A DNA stretch of 64,000 nt, taken from Nymphaea colorata. Taxonomy: Eukaryota > Streptophyta > Magnoliopsida > Nymphaeales > Nymphaeaceae. Location of the stretch: positions 10,163,427 to 10,227,426 of the forward strand of contig NC_045147.1 of the NCBI RefSeq assembly GCF_008831285.2. The letters run 5' to 3'. Within the stretch, counting starts at the first letter, position 1; each line of letters starts with the position of its first letter. Under the pieces are notes generated by a model, which was not told the DNA's origin, searched no databases, and worked only from the letters and a program-made list of their open reading frames with translations. Position numbers and translations under genes: made by a program. This document shows, piece after piece, positions 34,501 through 49,510 of the stretch.

Positions 34501-37500
34501 TAAGTATATAACCGTACATTTAAAGTGCCAAAATTAATAAAAAACATAAAGTAACATTATGAATCATGTAAATCACATAGTTCACCAACCTGCTTCCTCT
34601 CTTTCTTTTCCATTGGACGTGGGTACCTACTTTCCCAATACTGGTAAAAGTTTTCACTGGAAGTGGTTTTAATCTTTTATTTTCATCTCTTTCTTACCTC
34701 ATTTAAGTTTTTCCCAGTGAATACTAAATCCAAGTTGAAAGGAGGAGGAAGAACAGTGGTTAGCATCAGGAGTCTTCGAAATAAAATTGTTCTACTGTTG
34801 AATTTCATTTTACTTTAGGTAACATTTAATAGATGATATCTGAACAACTTTCACACGTTGAAAGTACTCATTAAATTCTAGTTAATCAGTTTTCTATTTG
34901 TTCCTGATAACTTTCATGATGTTCGAATCTATTTGTCAAATATCAAGAATATCATTTTTGAATTATTTATGCTACATATACTATGTGAAATAATTTCTTT
35001 GAAGAAGCTTGGTGCATTAACATGAGGCTAAGTGTGAATAATCTCCATTCAATATTGTATAATTCATATTTTGTTAACTACTTGTCTTCCTGACAAGAGG
35101 TTACATGTAGTTCATGTTTTTCCTGCTTTTCAGTTGAAAGCTTCAGGGGCCACGAAAGCATTTGATGGTGTCCCTGTGTTTCAGGTATGTCTTCTGCACT
35201 ATGCAGGGTTCAGTGTCTTTTTTTTTTTTTTTTTTTTTGGTGGTCTTCTCATTTTGTGGCCGTCATGCTCTCTTCTGTTAGCAATTGTTAGCCCTTGTCT
35301 CCTTGAGCGTTTCCCAGCAAAGGATGCAGCAGGAAAGCAGGGAACAAGCACTTTTTCTTATCGTTTACTAATGATCATGGATAGCAAAGCTCTTGGTACT
35401 GAATTCATCTCTTATTAGTGCATTAAACAGAACCCTCTCAGTGAGTGATTCTTGGGTTGGTGTGCTCTTAGCTGAATCTTAGGTTTGACTTTGTGCAAAT
35501 GATATGGACTCAGACATTGTAGGGTTTGTAAGGGACTGCTTTGAACAACATACCTTTTATGAGGATATTCTGAGCTAGATAAGCATTTCATTGGCATATG
35601 AACTGAAGAAGCTTTCAGGAGTTTCCTTATTCGATGCATCATACATGGAATTTGATAACACAGGGGAAAGACATGCTTTTACTTTTTATATTGATTTCTA
35701 GATTTTTAGGCATGGATATCACATCATGCTATTAATTTGGTTAAAAAAGACTTATGGATGTAAAATAAGGTTAGAATGTAATGTACAAAGTGTGTGTGTG
35801 TAGGTGTGTGCATTAACTGGTATATCTGATAGATGGTTCCATGTACCTGTAGTATTTATGTGATTTATTTGGTTCATCAGTATTTTATGCAACTAGTTGC
35901 TCCTGTTTCTTTTGTTCATACAGTCAGACCCTGTAGTTGTCAAAGAAGTAAGAACAAGTGCCATGTGTATATTGCGACTCAGTTATTTCATCTGTATTTT
36001 TCATAATTGGTCACTGCTGTTTCTTTTATACATGCAGTCAGACCTTCTAGTTGTAAAGAAGAAAAATAGGCGATATTGTCCAATATACTTCCAAAAGGTT
36101 TGCCAAATCTTCTCTGTTTCATTAATGCTGATGTCTGAAATTGTGGTGAGGTTACTGAGAAAATCAGAACTATATTGCCAATCAATTGATCAATTGGCTA
36201 TGATACTTGTAGGAAGATATAGAGAGAGAGCTCTTAAAGGTCTCCAGGGTATCAAGAGGTGTAAGCTTGTCTCAGCATATCATGGTATTCAAAAAGTTTT
36301 CCATTCTTAGCTTATTTATTCAGTTCTAGTAGGATCCTTTAATCTATGTTACGCCTTTATCTGTCCTGCAGGTTGGCAGTCTAGAAGATGTTTTAAAGAA
36401 GATGGAGGTGAGATCAATTTGTTGATCCCTAATCCTCCAATAAAATTTGTTAATTTCATAAGAAGTGACCTAGAGTTCTTGAGGTCATACTTGGCTGAAA
36501 ATTTGTCAGGGAAGTGTTCTACATACTGTGATCGTGTCTAAATGCATTTTATGTGTTGATTCATAAAGTAGATCAAGATGCTATCATTCTGACATGACAG
36601 TAAAATTTACTACTAATATTTTCCAAGAATGCCTACTCATCACTAGAGATGCCTCCTTTCGATATTGTGTTTGTTGGCAAAGCCAACACACACTGCTATG
36701 AATTGTAGAGGAGTGACTGCATGGACTGCTTAGGTTTGCCTTTTGTTGAGGAAAAGAAACATGTTAATCTCCACATATGACAGTCAATTGTCCACACTCT
36801 AATGAGCATAAAATGCATAAGGTCTTTCATGTGGTTCATTCATCAGAGCTTCTTTTTGGTGATGTTCATGGAAGAGGGTGGGGCTAACTAGAAGATTGAC
36901 AGATCATTATCCTAAAGAGGAAAATGGGTCTTTCTCTGGGGCCTTGGGCACATAAGGATTGAGCATGTGGAGCACATAAGGATTGAGCATGTGGAGGAGA
37001 TAGTGTTGTCTGGTGTTGTGAGGGACTCAGGAGCACTATTACAACGAGTGGGTGTAGTTTAATGGCTGGTTTAAGTTGGTTACAGGAGATTTCTAGGTAA
37101 CATGCTATGATCTTCCATTCTTGTGAGCGCAGAGAGTAATATTACTTCTTTATTCAGTTACTCGATGTGGTAAGACGGGCATGGGTGTGAAGTACAAGGT
37201 ACATAGTACTCTATGTCACACAAGTGCTGGTGCAGCGTTTTTCCCAAAAAAAAAAAACCTGGGTGTGGGTGTTGCAACGATATAGTATATATGTTTGTAC
37301 GTTAATTGTCCACAAGCAATAAAACAAGCAATTAACAATGAACAAGCTATAGTTTTATTAATGTTCAATGGAAAAGAAAGCAGTGTGCTTGTTGTTGTGC
37401 CCAAATCGCACCTGAGCCACACTGCACCTGCACTGGAGCCACACTTACACCTGCACCTGCACCCAGGTTGTGTCAACTTGGTTGTGGCAATCTGTTTGGA

Positions 37501-38087
37501 GAGTCTGTCTTACTTACATATTACTTGGTATTTGCGCATATAAGAGTTGTGGATGTCTCAATATTAAACTCGAAAGGGCAGGGGTTTCAAGTGGGCAGTA
37601 GAATCTAGGAGACTCTTCATGCCCTTGTATTGGACGTGTGTTCATATTTGTATTTCAACAATCAAAGGAAAGCCACATGACAACCTCATATTTCGTTGTA
37701 CAATCTGCATGAAGCCGGTTGTCTCTGGGTTGGTTTTTGTTGGATCAGCAAAGGCCTATCATAGGCTGTTCAAAGGCATGTGTGAAACATAAAGCTGCAT
37801 TGACACTTCCATATGTCCTTGTTAAGTAGCCTGCAGTATAACTTGCTTTTTTTTCATTTTTTGCCAGTTGAGTCCATATCTGTTTCTAAAACTCAAGTTC
37901 CAGATTGGTTTGTCTGTGGCACATTTGCCATGGTATCCGGTTCAAAATATCTCCAGCATTGTTTTACTGATGACAAGTTGGTTTGTTCTTTTTACTGCAG
38001 ATTAATAGCAAGAATTCTGGCTGGGAAGATCTGATCTTTATCCCACCTGGTAAAAGCTACTCCCAGCATATAAAAGTAGAAGCTTGA
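31540..38087 (+). CDS. Tic22-like protein, plastid inner-envelope/intermembrane-space import family
   Basis: Nine exons join in phase 0 throughout: 31540-31686, 31776-32105, 32243-32305, 33503-33577, 35134-35184, 36038-36097, 36213-36284, 36372-36407 and 38001-38087. They give about 306 residues, or 295 from the second ATG at 31573. The N-terminus is Ser/Pro-rich and fits a plastid transit peptide. The Tic22 domain follows: LAGTAVYTVSNANNEFVLVS, then GLLCFRQEDAESLLAQ, KGARVVPITLDQ, VYMLKVEGIAFRFLPDP, AFDGVPVFQ, KNRRYCPIYFQK and VGSLEDVLKKME. The end reads SGWEDLIFIPPGKSYSQHI. Every intron has GT-AG ends, and exon lengths are all multiples of three. Family members sit in the intermembrane space and help preproteins cross to the Tic complex. 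For this Tic22-like clade the role is inferred. Which ATG is used is open; both keep the Ser-rich leader. A decayed second copy of exon 6 lies in the preceding intron. Confidence 0.92.
35924..35947 (+). other. Duplicated mini-exon in Tic22-like intron 5
   Basis: A segment with its own acceptor (CATACAG) reads SDPVVVKE and ends at a donor GAA|GTAAGA. It copies the first 24 nt of exon 6 (SDLLVVKK at 36038), and the preceding intron sequence (ctgtttctttt...atacag) is copied too. Because it is 24 nt long it would add eight residues in frame if spliced in. It is probably a partial duplication of about 114 bp. Whether it is used is unknown. Confidence 0.6.
36948..36995. repeat. 24-bp tandem duplication inside Tic22-like intron 8
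   Basis: The unit gcacataaggattgagcatg plus tgga occurs twice, starting at 36948 and 36972. The rest of the introns (32306-33502, 33578-35133, 36408-38000) hold low-complexity T-rich tracts and no other gene I can recognise. Confidence 0.7.
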
Positions 38088-40300
38088 CAATTAATCAATC
38101 TTTGGACACAGATCTGGCTAAAGAGTAAAGAAGTTTAAAAGCGAGGTGGTAGTTTTATTTTTCTCTCCAAGCAGGAGCATGGCTGGAGTGCTGTATAAAA
38201 GGGAGAACAGGTGCCTCTCCCATCTAGGAACGAGTTTCCTGATACCAAACTTAGCGAATGATACCGAATAGAGGCTTATAGAAGATGGTAAGTAGCAGCA
38301 CAAAAAGAGACTACTAGGACGTCAGATCTTTTCCTGTGGGGTGATGAACGTTCATGTACAGGAAACCCTTATCAGACTTAATGAAATCTTTGAATTATGC
38401 TTTTCTAGTCTTCGTTACAGTTACCATCATGTAGAGAGCGACTTGTTACATAACCACATCAATTTTCTTGAAGATCTGTAAGTGATCAATCCTTCTGAGT
38501 TTGCAAGAGTTGATGCATCTGCGTTTCCTGCTGCTTATTTCAGGCTCAAAAGCCACTGACATATCCACCTTAACCGGATTTTATATCATGATAATTGGAT
38601 TTGAACCCATACTTTCCTGAAACCGCATTCATATTCAATTGGGTAACACCGACTCAGATTCAACTTCGGTTTTGAATGTGCACACTGAATTCAAATCTGA
38701 TTAGTAACCAGATCTGGATTTCCTTACCGGATCTGACTAAACGGTTTTTGAAATCAGAAAAGTAGTCGGGTACAATCCATGCATGTGCCTAGGCCTTAGG
38801 CACTTGCTTGATGGCATATCAAAAGAAACGGTTTCCATCAGTGCTTATGTTTTGGAAGAAGAAGGTGCCAGTTTCAAACGAAACGAATGATTAATCTCAT
38901 CACTTGAGCGAGAGCCAAAACAGTTCTCCTTACTCTAAGCTGTGTTGGTATCAAGCGGTGAGATCTCCACATGCTTCATTTTGTATGGAGGATCTACTCC
39001 TTTTATGATACAGGAACATAATCCCCGGTGGGTCGAACTAGAAGTAAAAGAAAAGAATAATGCAGTTGGATAAACTGGCTTAAAATTGAAGACGGTCTCC
39101 TTCATATCCATTTGTGTGTGTGTGTATAAGGTTAGCAATCATTTCATATGATTGAATTTTTTTTCCTATTTAAGATCCATCAATATAGAGTAAAGTCAAT
39201 GATGCAAAGAGAGAGAGAGAGAGAAAATTTAGACCAAAAGTAAAAGTAGAAAAACGTTCTGAAAATGGAGTGGTTGGTCTCTGTGTGTGAAATCAAACTG
39301 GATTTACTACTCTCTCTTACACACACACGTTTTTCTCTTCTCGTTCCAACGCACGTGGCTGCACACACACACACACATGTACCAGTAGGATGAGCCGACT
39401 GTTCTGTCCAATCACATATTTTTATATTTTTTAAAACTAATTAGGTAGATGCACTCTGAAAATTAAACATGAAAATTTCTTTTGACATAGAAGATGAGTT
39501 TTATAAGTTAAAATACTCTGACCCTTGTTTATTAAGCTTTATAGAATCTAAGTTATATTCCTAAAAACTATCAATTTTTTATGATGTTTTGGTTATGACA
39601 ATCACATCCAGACAGTTCATTTTGCAGGAGAAAATGAATCAAGTATGCAAAAACTAGTTGTGACTGATCTATCCGATCGAAAACAGCAACTGTCCAATGA
39701 AAAATACACGTACTCTACTTTCTTTTCTTTTTTCGCATGTGTGATTTCATTTTTCAGAAAGTAAAATCATGTTTTCACACATATATCAAAAAAGAGTGCT
39801 CGGACCAATGTCATCTACTGGACAACCCAACGCACTAGAATCTTACTTGTATCTTTCCAATTTATTAATGATTTACAATTCAATAAGGTATTTGGCACCA
39901 TATTACATACAGCACCGCCTTTCAGGTGAGAGGGTTTTTCATCGTGCTCAGAATGCCGAAGCACCCCATTCATCCCCTTATCTTTATAAGCTACATGGTC
40001 TACTTTTGTTACATCAAGTGTCAATGGTCTATGGTCTTCCTGTTGCAACACATAAAAGTTGATGTTCGGAGCATTAGAAACGGAAATTGGCCGCCTGCCA
40101 ACTTCTTTTTTTCCATCCATTATGTCAATCCCTTCAGGGATGACTGCTGCACGTCTTTAATAATCTATTTCAAATTAATCTCATGTTAAGATGTGCGGTG
40201 ATGGAAGGGAGAAACAATTCAGCTCTGCATAATAGTGTGCCCCTCACAGATATTCTCAATTAAAGCTCATTTGTTATTCACACTACCTACTATTAATGTA
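38088..40300. other. 3' flank and intergenic DNA, no gene recognised
   Basis: The first part is the 3' UTR or flank of the Tic22-like gene. Simple repeats (ga)n near 39210-39224 and (ca)n near 39361-39376 are present. No exon series or RNA gene is supported. Confidence 0.45.
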
Positions 40301-41200
40301 TGCTACTCCTCAATCGTTTTGGAAGTAAAAGAAAACGGAATATTTATTAAGACATGAAGTTGAAACTACACCCAAAAAACGGGTTATCCAAATAATATTA
40401 TGTAATGATCAAAATTATATAGAAACCTATTTGATGCTCGAAAATATTGGAGGCTGTGGTGGATGGGAAATATGATTATGCATGCTAAATACGTGGATAT
40501 TTTTAATTTGGCATGATTGGAACTGGTCGCGGTCAGGTGGGATTATGCCTGGGCATTGGGCCGGCTTGACCCAACCAGATAAGAGCTGGGCTCGAACTGG
40601 CCCACAATCCGAAACCCAAGCTCGGGTCCGTTCCGACAACCCGAAATTCAAATATTATAAAATATATTTTTAATAATAAATTATATATTATTATTAAAAT
40701 AAAAATAATATTAAAAACATATCAAACGGAAAGAAACCTCGTCGAATCAATTTGAGTAAAGTTATAGGGCTGACAAGAACAAGAATTTTCAACCCAAACT
40801 TGCGCCCAATGGAACCGATGCCTTGTAAGATTCGATCGATTGTTCGATGGGTTGCTAGCAGGGGCGAAGGGAGGGGGTGGGTTACTTAGGCCATGGCTCT
40901 ACCCCAATTATTTGGAAAAAATACATTGAAAAATTTAAAAAAACTTTAATTACAATGTATTTTTTAGATTCGAGTTTAATTTGACCAAAAATGAAGTGGC
41001 ACATGCTAATCCAACGGAAAATGTATTTAGTGTGCACTCTAATGGAGGTCTGTCAAGCAAGCCTTTCACTTAACCTCCAGAAATGGACTTTTGAACTATA
41101 GAAAAGCAAGTCACGTCACGTCTAAAGCTGACGGAAGAAAGAAGAGGCGGTTCAGTTTGTCAAGATATGGTCACAAACTAATTTGATTTGGAAGGCTGTT

Positions 41201-41360
41201 GTAAATGTAATCTCTTGTCAATGGAAACTTAATATAGTTATTATCATAGTTATTATCACTTAGAATGTTAAAGAGGTATTGTAAATGTAATCTCTTGTCA
41301 ATGGAAACTTAATATAGTTATTATCATAGTTATTATCACTTAGAATGTTAAAGAGGTATG
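41201..41360. repeat. Perfect 80-bp tandem duplication
   Basis: Bases 41201-41280 and 41281-41360 are identical except at the last position. The unit starts gtaaatgtaatctcttgtca and ends ttaaagaggtat. The lack of mutations points to a very recent event or an assembly artefact. Confidence 0.93.
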
Positions 41361-42359
41361 CAATTATCATCTTTCACGAACGAACGAGTGACTAATTCTA
41401 CAACCTAAGTGAAGGCTACTGGTGCACTCCTATTATGCATTATTTATGTATTGGTGTTTCTATTTTTGCAGGTTATGGAAGATCGAAACGTAAATTGGCC
41501 ACCTATTAACCCTCGCACCAGCCATTACACCAACTCCCCTGAAAAAAAGTGATTGCGATCTTGGAGCCCCCTAATAACAATGATATGTTAATGAATTAGA
41601 GAGAGGTGCCGGATGGCGTTGATTTTGAAAAGATGAAGCCTTTAGATGGGGTTTGGCTGAGGGAGGGGGTGGAATTGAGAGGATGATGGTAATGCCTGGT
41701 AAGGAATGGATTAGAAGAATTAGAGGTCTGTTGGAAGGGAGCACAGATTTGGAGTTCAAGGTAGAGATGAACATAAAGAATAAAGAAAGCAGCTTTGTTT
41801 TGATGAATGAGCACATCAGCATGAGAGTAGGTTTGGTGGTCATGAACGGTTGATATGATTTTGGTTAGGAGAGCCAGAAATTCATTGGAAATAGAAACAT
41901 ATTTAATCATTTAACAAGGAGCAGGTAATGCATGAAAAGTTTTAAAAGAAGATGCTAAAGTGACCATGAATCGTATGCTTACAAACTTTCATGACCTCAC
42001 AAATCCTGATTTCACTTTCGATGGACGAAGTGGGAACATCATTCACAAGAAACAGTAATCGATGACTACCAGCAAGCTCAAGATTAGTTCCAATGAGAGA
42101 GATGTTCTTGACCAAGGTGCAGAATTAGTGAGTTCATACATTACGTTAATGGCGTCTCAGGCTGTATATGTTTTCCTAACGACCCCTTGCCGAGTGGCCC
42201 CTTCGCAAGCGGGTCAGATGTCCAAACCTACCTGCCACGCATACATCAAATGCAGAAGCCAATTCCATGATAATTCTGATGAACGAACTGTTTTTTCCTG
42301 ACCTATGACAAAACATGACACAGTGAAGTTAGGTTCTAACCATTTTAATGGCAAAGTTT

Positions 42360-42740
42360 TTTTTTTTTTTGGTTTTTAACAGCAAAGTTGTTTCTTTTTT
42401 TAAGAAATCTTGAGAAAAACTCGTATTTTTTTTAAAAAATTGGTATAAATGAAATAAATGAGAAATTAATATGAAAACATAAATAAAAAACTATATAAAA
42501 GTGCTAAAATGAATGTTTTAATGATAATAAAAATGTTGAAAATAATTTACCTTAAGTTTATATTTGAAACCATGACAATATCAATGCTAAAAAATAGAAA
42601 AATGAAAATATCGTGATAGCAACACAATAAATATTTTTCTTTTTTTTTTTAAATATCACGATTTTTCCCATTTTTTGGTTTCTCTTATTTTTAACGTTAA
42701 TATCACCACATATGTTCGAAAATATCACAATATCTATGAC
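42360..42740. repeat. Dispersed AT-rich repeat, copy 1
   Basis: Shared landmarks with 59455-59825 are cagcaaagttgtt near the start, a run of aaaat/taatgat words in the middle, and an end around gaaaatatcacaatatctatgacac versus gatatggtgatatctgtgac. Both are non-coding. The repeat class is unknown. Confidence 0.5.
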
Positions 42741-43014
42741 ACTGGTTCTAACTGCAAAGAGGACACCCTGGTTTAAGAGACTGTGCGGTATTTATTGTTT
42801 CATGATGAAGCGATTAAATAATTTAATTTCTTATCAACTAATATTCACATATTAATTGGGCTTTCATCCAATTGGTCCAGACAAGATTCACCAATATCCA
42901 GCTTTATTCACAAATCGTTTACCCACTTCACCTGCCAATTCATACAGATGTCAACTGATTAAGTTCAAATTTTGAATCAATTCTTTACTGCATTCCATTG
43001 ACCAACACACAAAC

Positions 43015-44425
43015 TTAATGGTTTGGAAGTAAAAGAAAACGGAATATTTATGAAGAGATGAAGTTGGAAACAGAGTTTTCTACCAGAAACCCCATCACCC
43101 AAATAATATCATGTAATGATCAAAATTAAATACCTATGTGATGCTGGATAATATTGTTTTGGAGGTTATGGTGGGATGCGGAATGTCCATGACAAAAGGC
43201 CGGGCTCCTGTATTGAGAACGTGAGATTCTCTATCTTCCGGCGAAGCTTTTCATTGGAAATGGAAACCAACTTAAGCATTTAACAAGGAGCAGAGGGCAC
43301 TTGTGAACGAAAGGTCTTAAAAAGATGTTAACATGACCATGAATCGTATAATTAAAATTTCAAACTTTCATGATATCACAAACCCAGATTTCACTTTTGA
43401 TGAACGAAGTGGGAACATCATTCACTTGAAACAGTTATATATGACTCCCAGCAAACTCAAGATTACGTCAAATGAGAGAGATGTTCTTGACCAAGGTGCA
43501 GAATTAGTGAGCTCATACATTACGTAAATGGGGTCTCTCTGTATATGTTTTCCAAACGAACCTTGCTGAGTTGTGCGTCGAATATATCCTTAATCATATC
43601 TGCTTTTTTGGATATTCATATATTCAGATTCGAAATCAAATAAAGAAATGTCATATCCGATTCCAAATCCGATTTTTATATTTATATCAGAATCCAATTT
43701 TTGAACCAGTTTTTACTAATTTTCAAAATGTAATAGCATTAGATGCAGGATATTTGTCTAAAAATGAATCCGATCTGAATATGAATCTGATCAGATGTCA
43801 GTTATTAAATCTGAATCTGATCTGATTTCTTAATTGGATATTAAATTTTTTTTCATACCTGATTTTCTCGAATCAGTTCCGCCAGATATCCAATTCAAAT
43901 AGAATATATTGACATCCTAGTTGTGCATTTACAAGCAGGTGATATGTCCGAATGTACTTGCCATACACGGGGGTAGAAGTATGAATTTTTTGTCACAGAC
44001 GAACTATAGTCTCAAAATTTTAATAAAAACCAAAACATAATTTTACAATTTTTTTAGATAACCCATACATCATATGCAGAAAGCCAATACCATGATCATT
44101 GCTGATGAATGAACTGTTTGATTTCTCTCTTCCATGACCTACGTGAAAATGCGTTTCTCACCTACAAACTAATCTCAGTTGTCACTAAGATCAAGTTATC
44201 AGAGCTTCTTCCATGACTTCTAGTTGGTGAAATCTTAGAATGATAAAATCAGCAAAGTTAGGTCTAACTGCAAAGATGACCTCCTGATTTAAGAGAGCAT
44301 ACGGTCTTAGTTGTTTCGTGATGCAGAGATTAAACAATTCCATTTCTTATCAACTAATCTCCACACATTAATTGGGTTCCATTCAATCAATCCAGACAAG
44401 ACTCGCCAATATCCAGCTTTCTTTT
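43015..44425. repeat. Segmental duplication, copy B
   Basis: This is the second, shorter copy of the 40310-42910 block, diverged by scattered substitutions and small indels. Around 43600-43920 it carries an inserted AT-rich segment with repeated attcagattc/gattccaaatc words that copy A lacks. No functional gene was recognised. Confidence 0.72.
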
Positions 44426-45535
44426 ACGCCCGCACAGTACTCGGAAAATAGATTCTCCCAAACACATGAGGGAATTAGAGTCTTACTTGGTGTAGGTTCT
44501 TCCAACCAGTAGGAATAATCCGTACCCATGAATGAAGGAGCAGCTATGAGTCGAAGATCGCTTACCAGCTATGGGAAATTTGATGCGATTGTACTGGAAC
44601 CAAGTTGGTTGGGCCAAAATATTTCATGAATCCAAAGTCAGTTCTTATATAATTGGATATTTAATTAAAAGAGAGTGTGCACACTCTAAATGACAGGGAT
44701 GCCCTTCATAAGGAAAGCTGCCAAGCCTAGACACTGTCATGAATTGCATAAAGAAATCTGGATCTGGGTCCTGACTGGTTTCAGGATATGGGTCTGCATC
44801 CAAAATGGCAACTATTTCACATAGATACAGATTGTGTCCTTTTTCTTTCGTTTAAAACAGGTCTGGATAACTTTTTTCGAAGGAAGAAGAGAATTCCCTT
44901 CCTGTATGAAGCAAACACGGTCATAAATAAATCCAAGTGGGAAATTTGGATTCAACTGAAGGACAACTCCACCATGATCACTTGTCCCTTCATTTTGTGA
45001 CACCAAGCTGCATGTTGAGGCATATTCTCATGAGACTTTGTTGTCTAGTAATAAATCTTAGCATATTCCCCATAATTTAGTCATGCACGCCACATTTATG
45101 TATATGGTAAGTTGTTAATTTTATTAAAACGCATGCATGCCAATGATCAGATCTCGCTGATTTTGTCAAGTATTTATCAATTGAACTTTCACGACTTAAT
45201 ACCTAAGTCATATTTTGCTAACAATAAAAATGGTAGGTTAGTGCAATTATTTGGGGCTAGTAAGACTACTTACCAATATTCATTTGATTATCATAACGAT
45301 GGAGGTGAAGAATTGAACGTGGAGGGTCCATGACATGATCTCGTAAGGACCTACCTAACTCTAGTTTTTTGGGTAGATATTCACTTAATGTTGCCAGATG
45401 AGTAATAAATTTAAAAATTCATTCCTGAAAAATAGTCACTAAATTTTCATTAGCAGCAATTTATGTTGCAGCGACTGTTTAAGATAGCTTTAACGACGTT
45501 TTATAGTCTTTAAGACGTGTATTCTTAAATTTTAC

Positions 45536-45574
<39 letters not shown>

Positions 45575-46660
45575 GATGACTCTAGCTATTTGGAGTAGAG
45601 CAGCATTGTCTATTTGAAACATATGGATGATGGAGAAAAAAAAAAAGAGAGAAAATAATATTAGATGATTAAAATGTCTCTCACTTTTTTTTTTATATAT
45701 ATATATATATGGGGTGAGAGAATATTTGGTGGCGTGAACTAAGAATACAATTTTTTTGCTTACCTGACATGCGCGAGTAATAACAAGTTCTTTCCCGCTT
45801 GCTCTCATTGACTAATTCGTCTATGCCTTTTAGCTGAGATTGAAATTAGTTCTTGAAACTAAAATTGCACGTTAAAATTGTTATTCCTTCCTAATAAAAT
45901 AACACCAGGCAATCCTATATATAATGATAAAGTAACGAAGAACCTATGGACTAGCAAAATGGCCTTTTTTCAAATGGCATATGAAAAACCACCATGTTTG
46001 AGAACATGATAATTTGTAGCAGGCCGTAGTATCCGTTTTATAAACGTAAACGTGAGGGTGGTAAAAAAGAATGTCTCAATTAATTCCCAGAAAAATAGTT
46101 ATCACGCAATGGTTCAACAATATGTCACAGCAATATTAAAGAAGAAAAAAGATGGAAGACAAAGGCTGTGATTCAGGAGAGGTGAAACTAAACGTATGAA
46201 CGCCATTTCCTTTTCAAATTTTGTACATATCCGCATGTGGTGGGCTGGTGTGGCTCTTTAAAATTCTTTTATTTTTACATTGGTAAAAATTAAAATTTAT
46301 TTTTATAGATATATAAGAGCCCCCCAGATATAAATGTTTCTTAATAGGTGTGGCCGTCCAGCTAAGTTTTCTGGGTCGGTCAATGTGCATATGTATACGG
46401 GTTTAGTTGTACCATATGTTGGATTTTGATGCTGATGTAAAAATTTGAAAATTTGCTGTTCAAAAACAACTCCTATATTAGTATTAGTGACAGTTTATGG
46501 TATGACAGTAGTTTATGGTGGCTTTAGTAATGACATATGATCCTTTCATTGATGAATTTTTAGATTTTAGCATCATATGGGGCATCCAACAACATCCGCT
46601 TTTTCTATATTAGAAACTTTCACAGCATGACCCTCAATGCAATATATATATATATATATA
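44426..46660. other. Intergenic DNA with (TA)n tracts
   Basis: (TA)n runs lie at about 45537-45571, 45694-45711 and 46642-46662. Open frames crossing them are low-complexity. No gene or RNA is recognised. Confidence 0.45.
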
Positions 46661-46806
46661 TAAGAGCTGAAATCCAGCCATTCGGACATTTGTTCAATGA
46701 CGGCTGTCCGATGCCGGCCGAACTACTTCATATATATATATATATATAAGCTGAAATCCAGCGACATTTGTCCAATCACGGCTGTCCGATTCTGTCGGCG
46801 AAATGT
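46642..46806. repeat. 84-bp imperfect tandem duplication starting in a (TA)n tract
   Basis: The phrase gctgaaatccagc starts at 46666 and at 46750. It is followed in both by acatttgt.caat.acggctgtccgat, and each copy is preceded by a (TA)n run. The duplication may have used the TA tracts as slippage or recombination points. Confidence 0.72.
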
Positions 46807-47113
46807 TTGTTTCACAATGGTGTTCCTTATCAAGGGAAATTTCCATGATCGATCGTTTGCATTTGGACGTCGAAAAACGTGCCTTCTGTCAGTAATGCCA
46901 TTCAATCTTCTTGCGCATGATTTTGCCACTGGAACCAACCACATGACTCATTAAACAGAGGGATAAGGATCATTTTCATCTCTGATCGGTTTAAACGTTG
47001 CGTTGGAAGGAATCGACATTCGTTGGTTAACCTGCTCTCATCAATAGGAAGATGCACTACCTAACTCATCGAATAATAAATTATATAGGCCTAGAAATTG
47101 ACCAAACAAGAAC

Positions 47114-49430
<2,317 letters not shown>

Positions 49431-49440
49431 GACAGTTTAA

Positions 49441-49449
49441 TATAAAAGG
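49441..49449 (+). promoter_or_regulatory. TATA box of the GUX-like gene
   Basis: TATAAAAGG lies 62-70 bp before the ATG at 49511, so the 5' UTR should be only about 40 nt. Confidence 0.72.
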
Positions 49450-49510
49450 GCTCCTTCGACTTGGTGGTGATTGCTTTCAGTTCCACACTGTTGTTGGCGA
49501 TTGAAAAATT

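Larger units (their letters stand above)
40310..42910. repeat. Segmental duplication, copy A
   Basis: Blocks of this stretch recur in the same order in copy B at 43015-44420. These are ttggaagtaaaagaaaacgg at 40319 and about 43022; a block around accatgaatcgta...gatgttcttgaccaaggtg at 41965-42160 and 43335-43530; and taactgcaaagaggac...ccagctttattc at 42750-42910 and 44265-44425. Copy A is longer because it also holds other sequence, including the 80-bp duplication and an AT-rich repeat. The block contains open pieces such as SNERDVLDQGAELVSSYIT, kept in both copies, but no family I recognise. Confidence 0.75.

Noticed and set aside
45479-45808. Open frames through (TA)n tracts (Tyr/Ile repeats)
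   Set aside because: They are produced by simple repeats with no coding signal.
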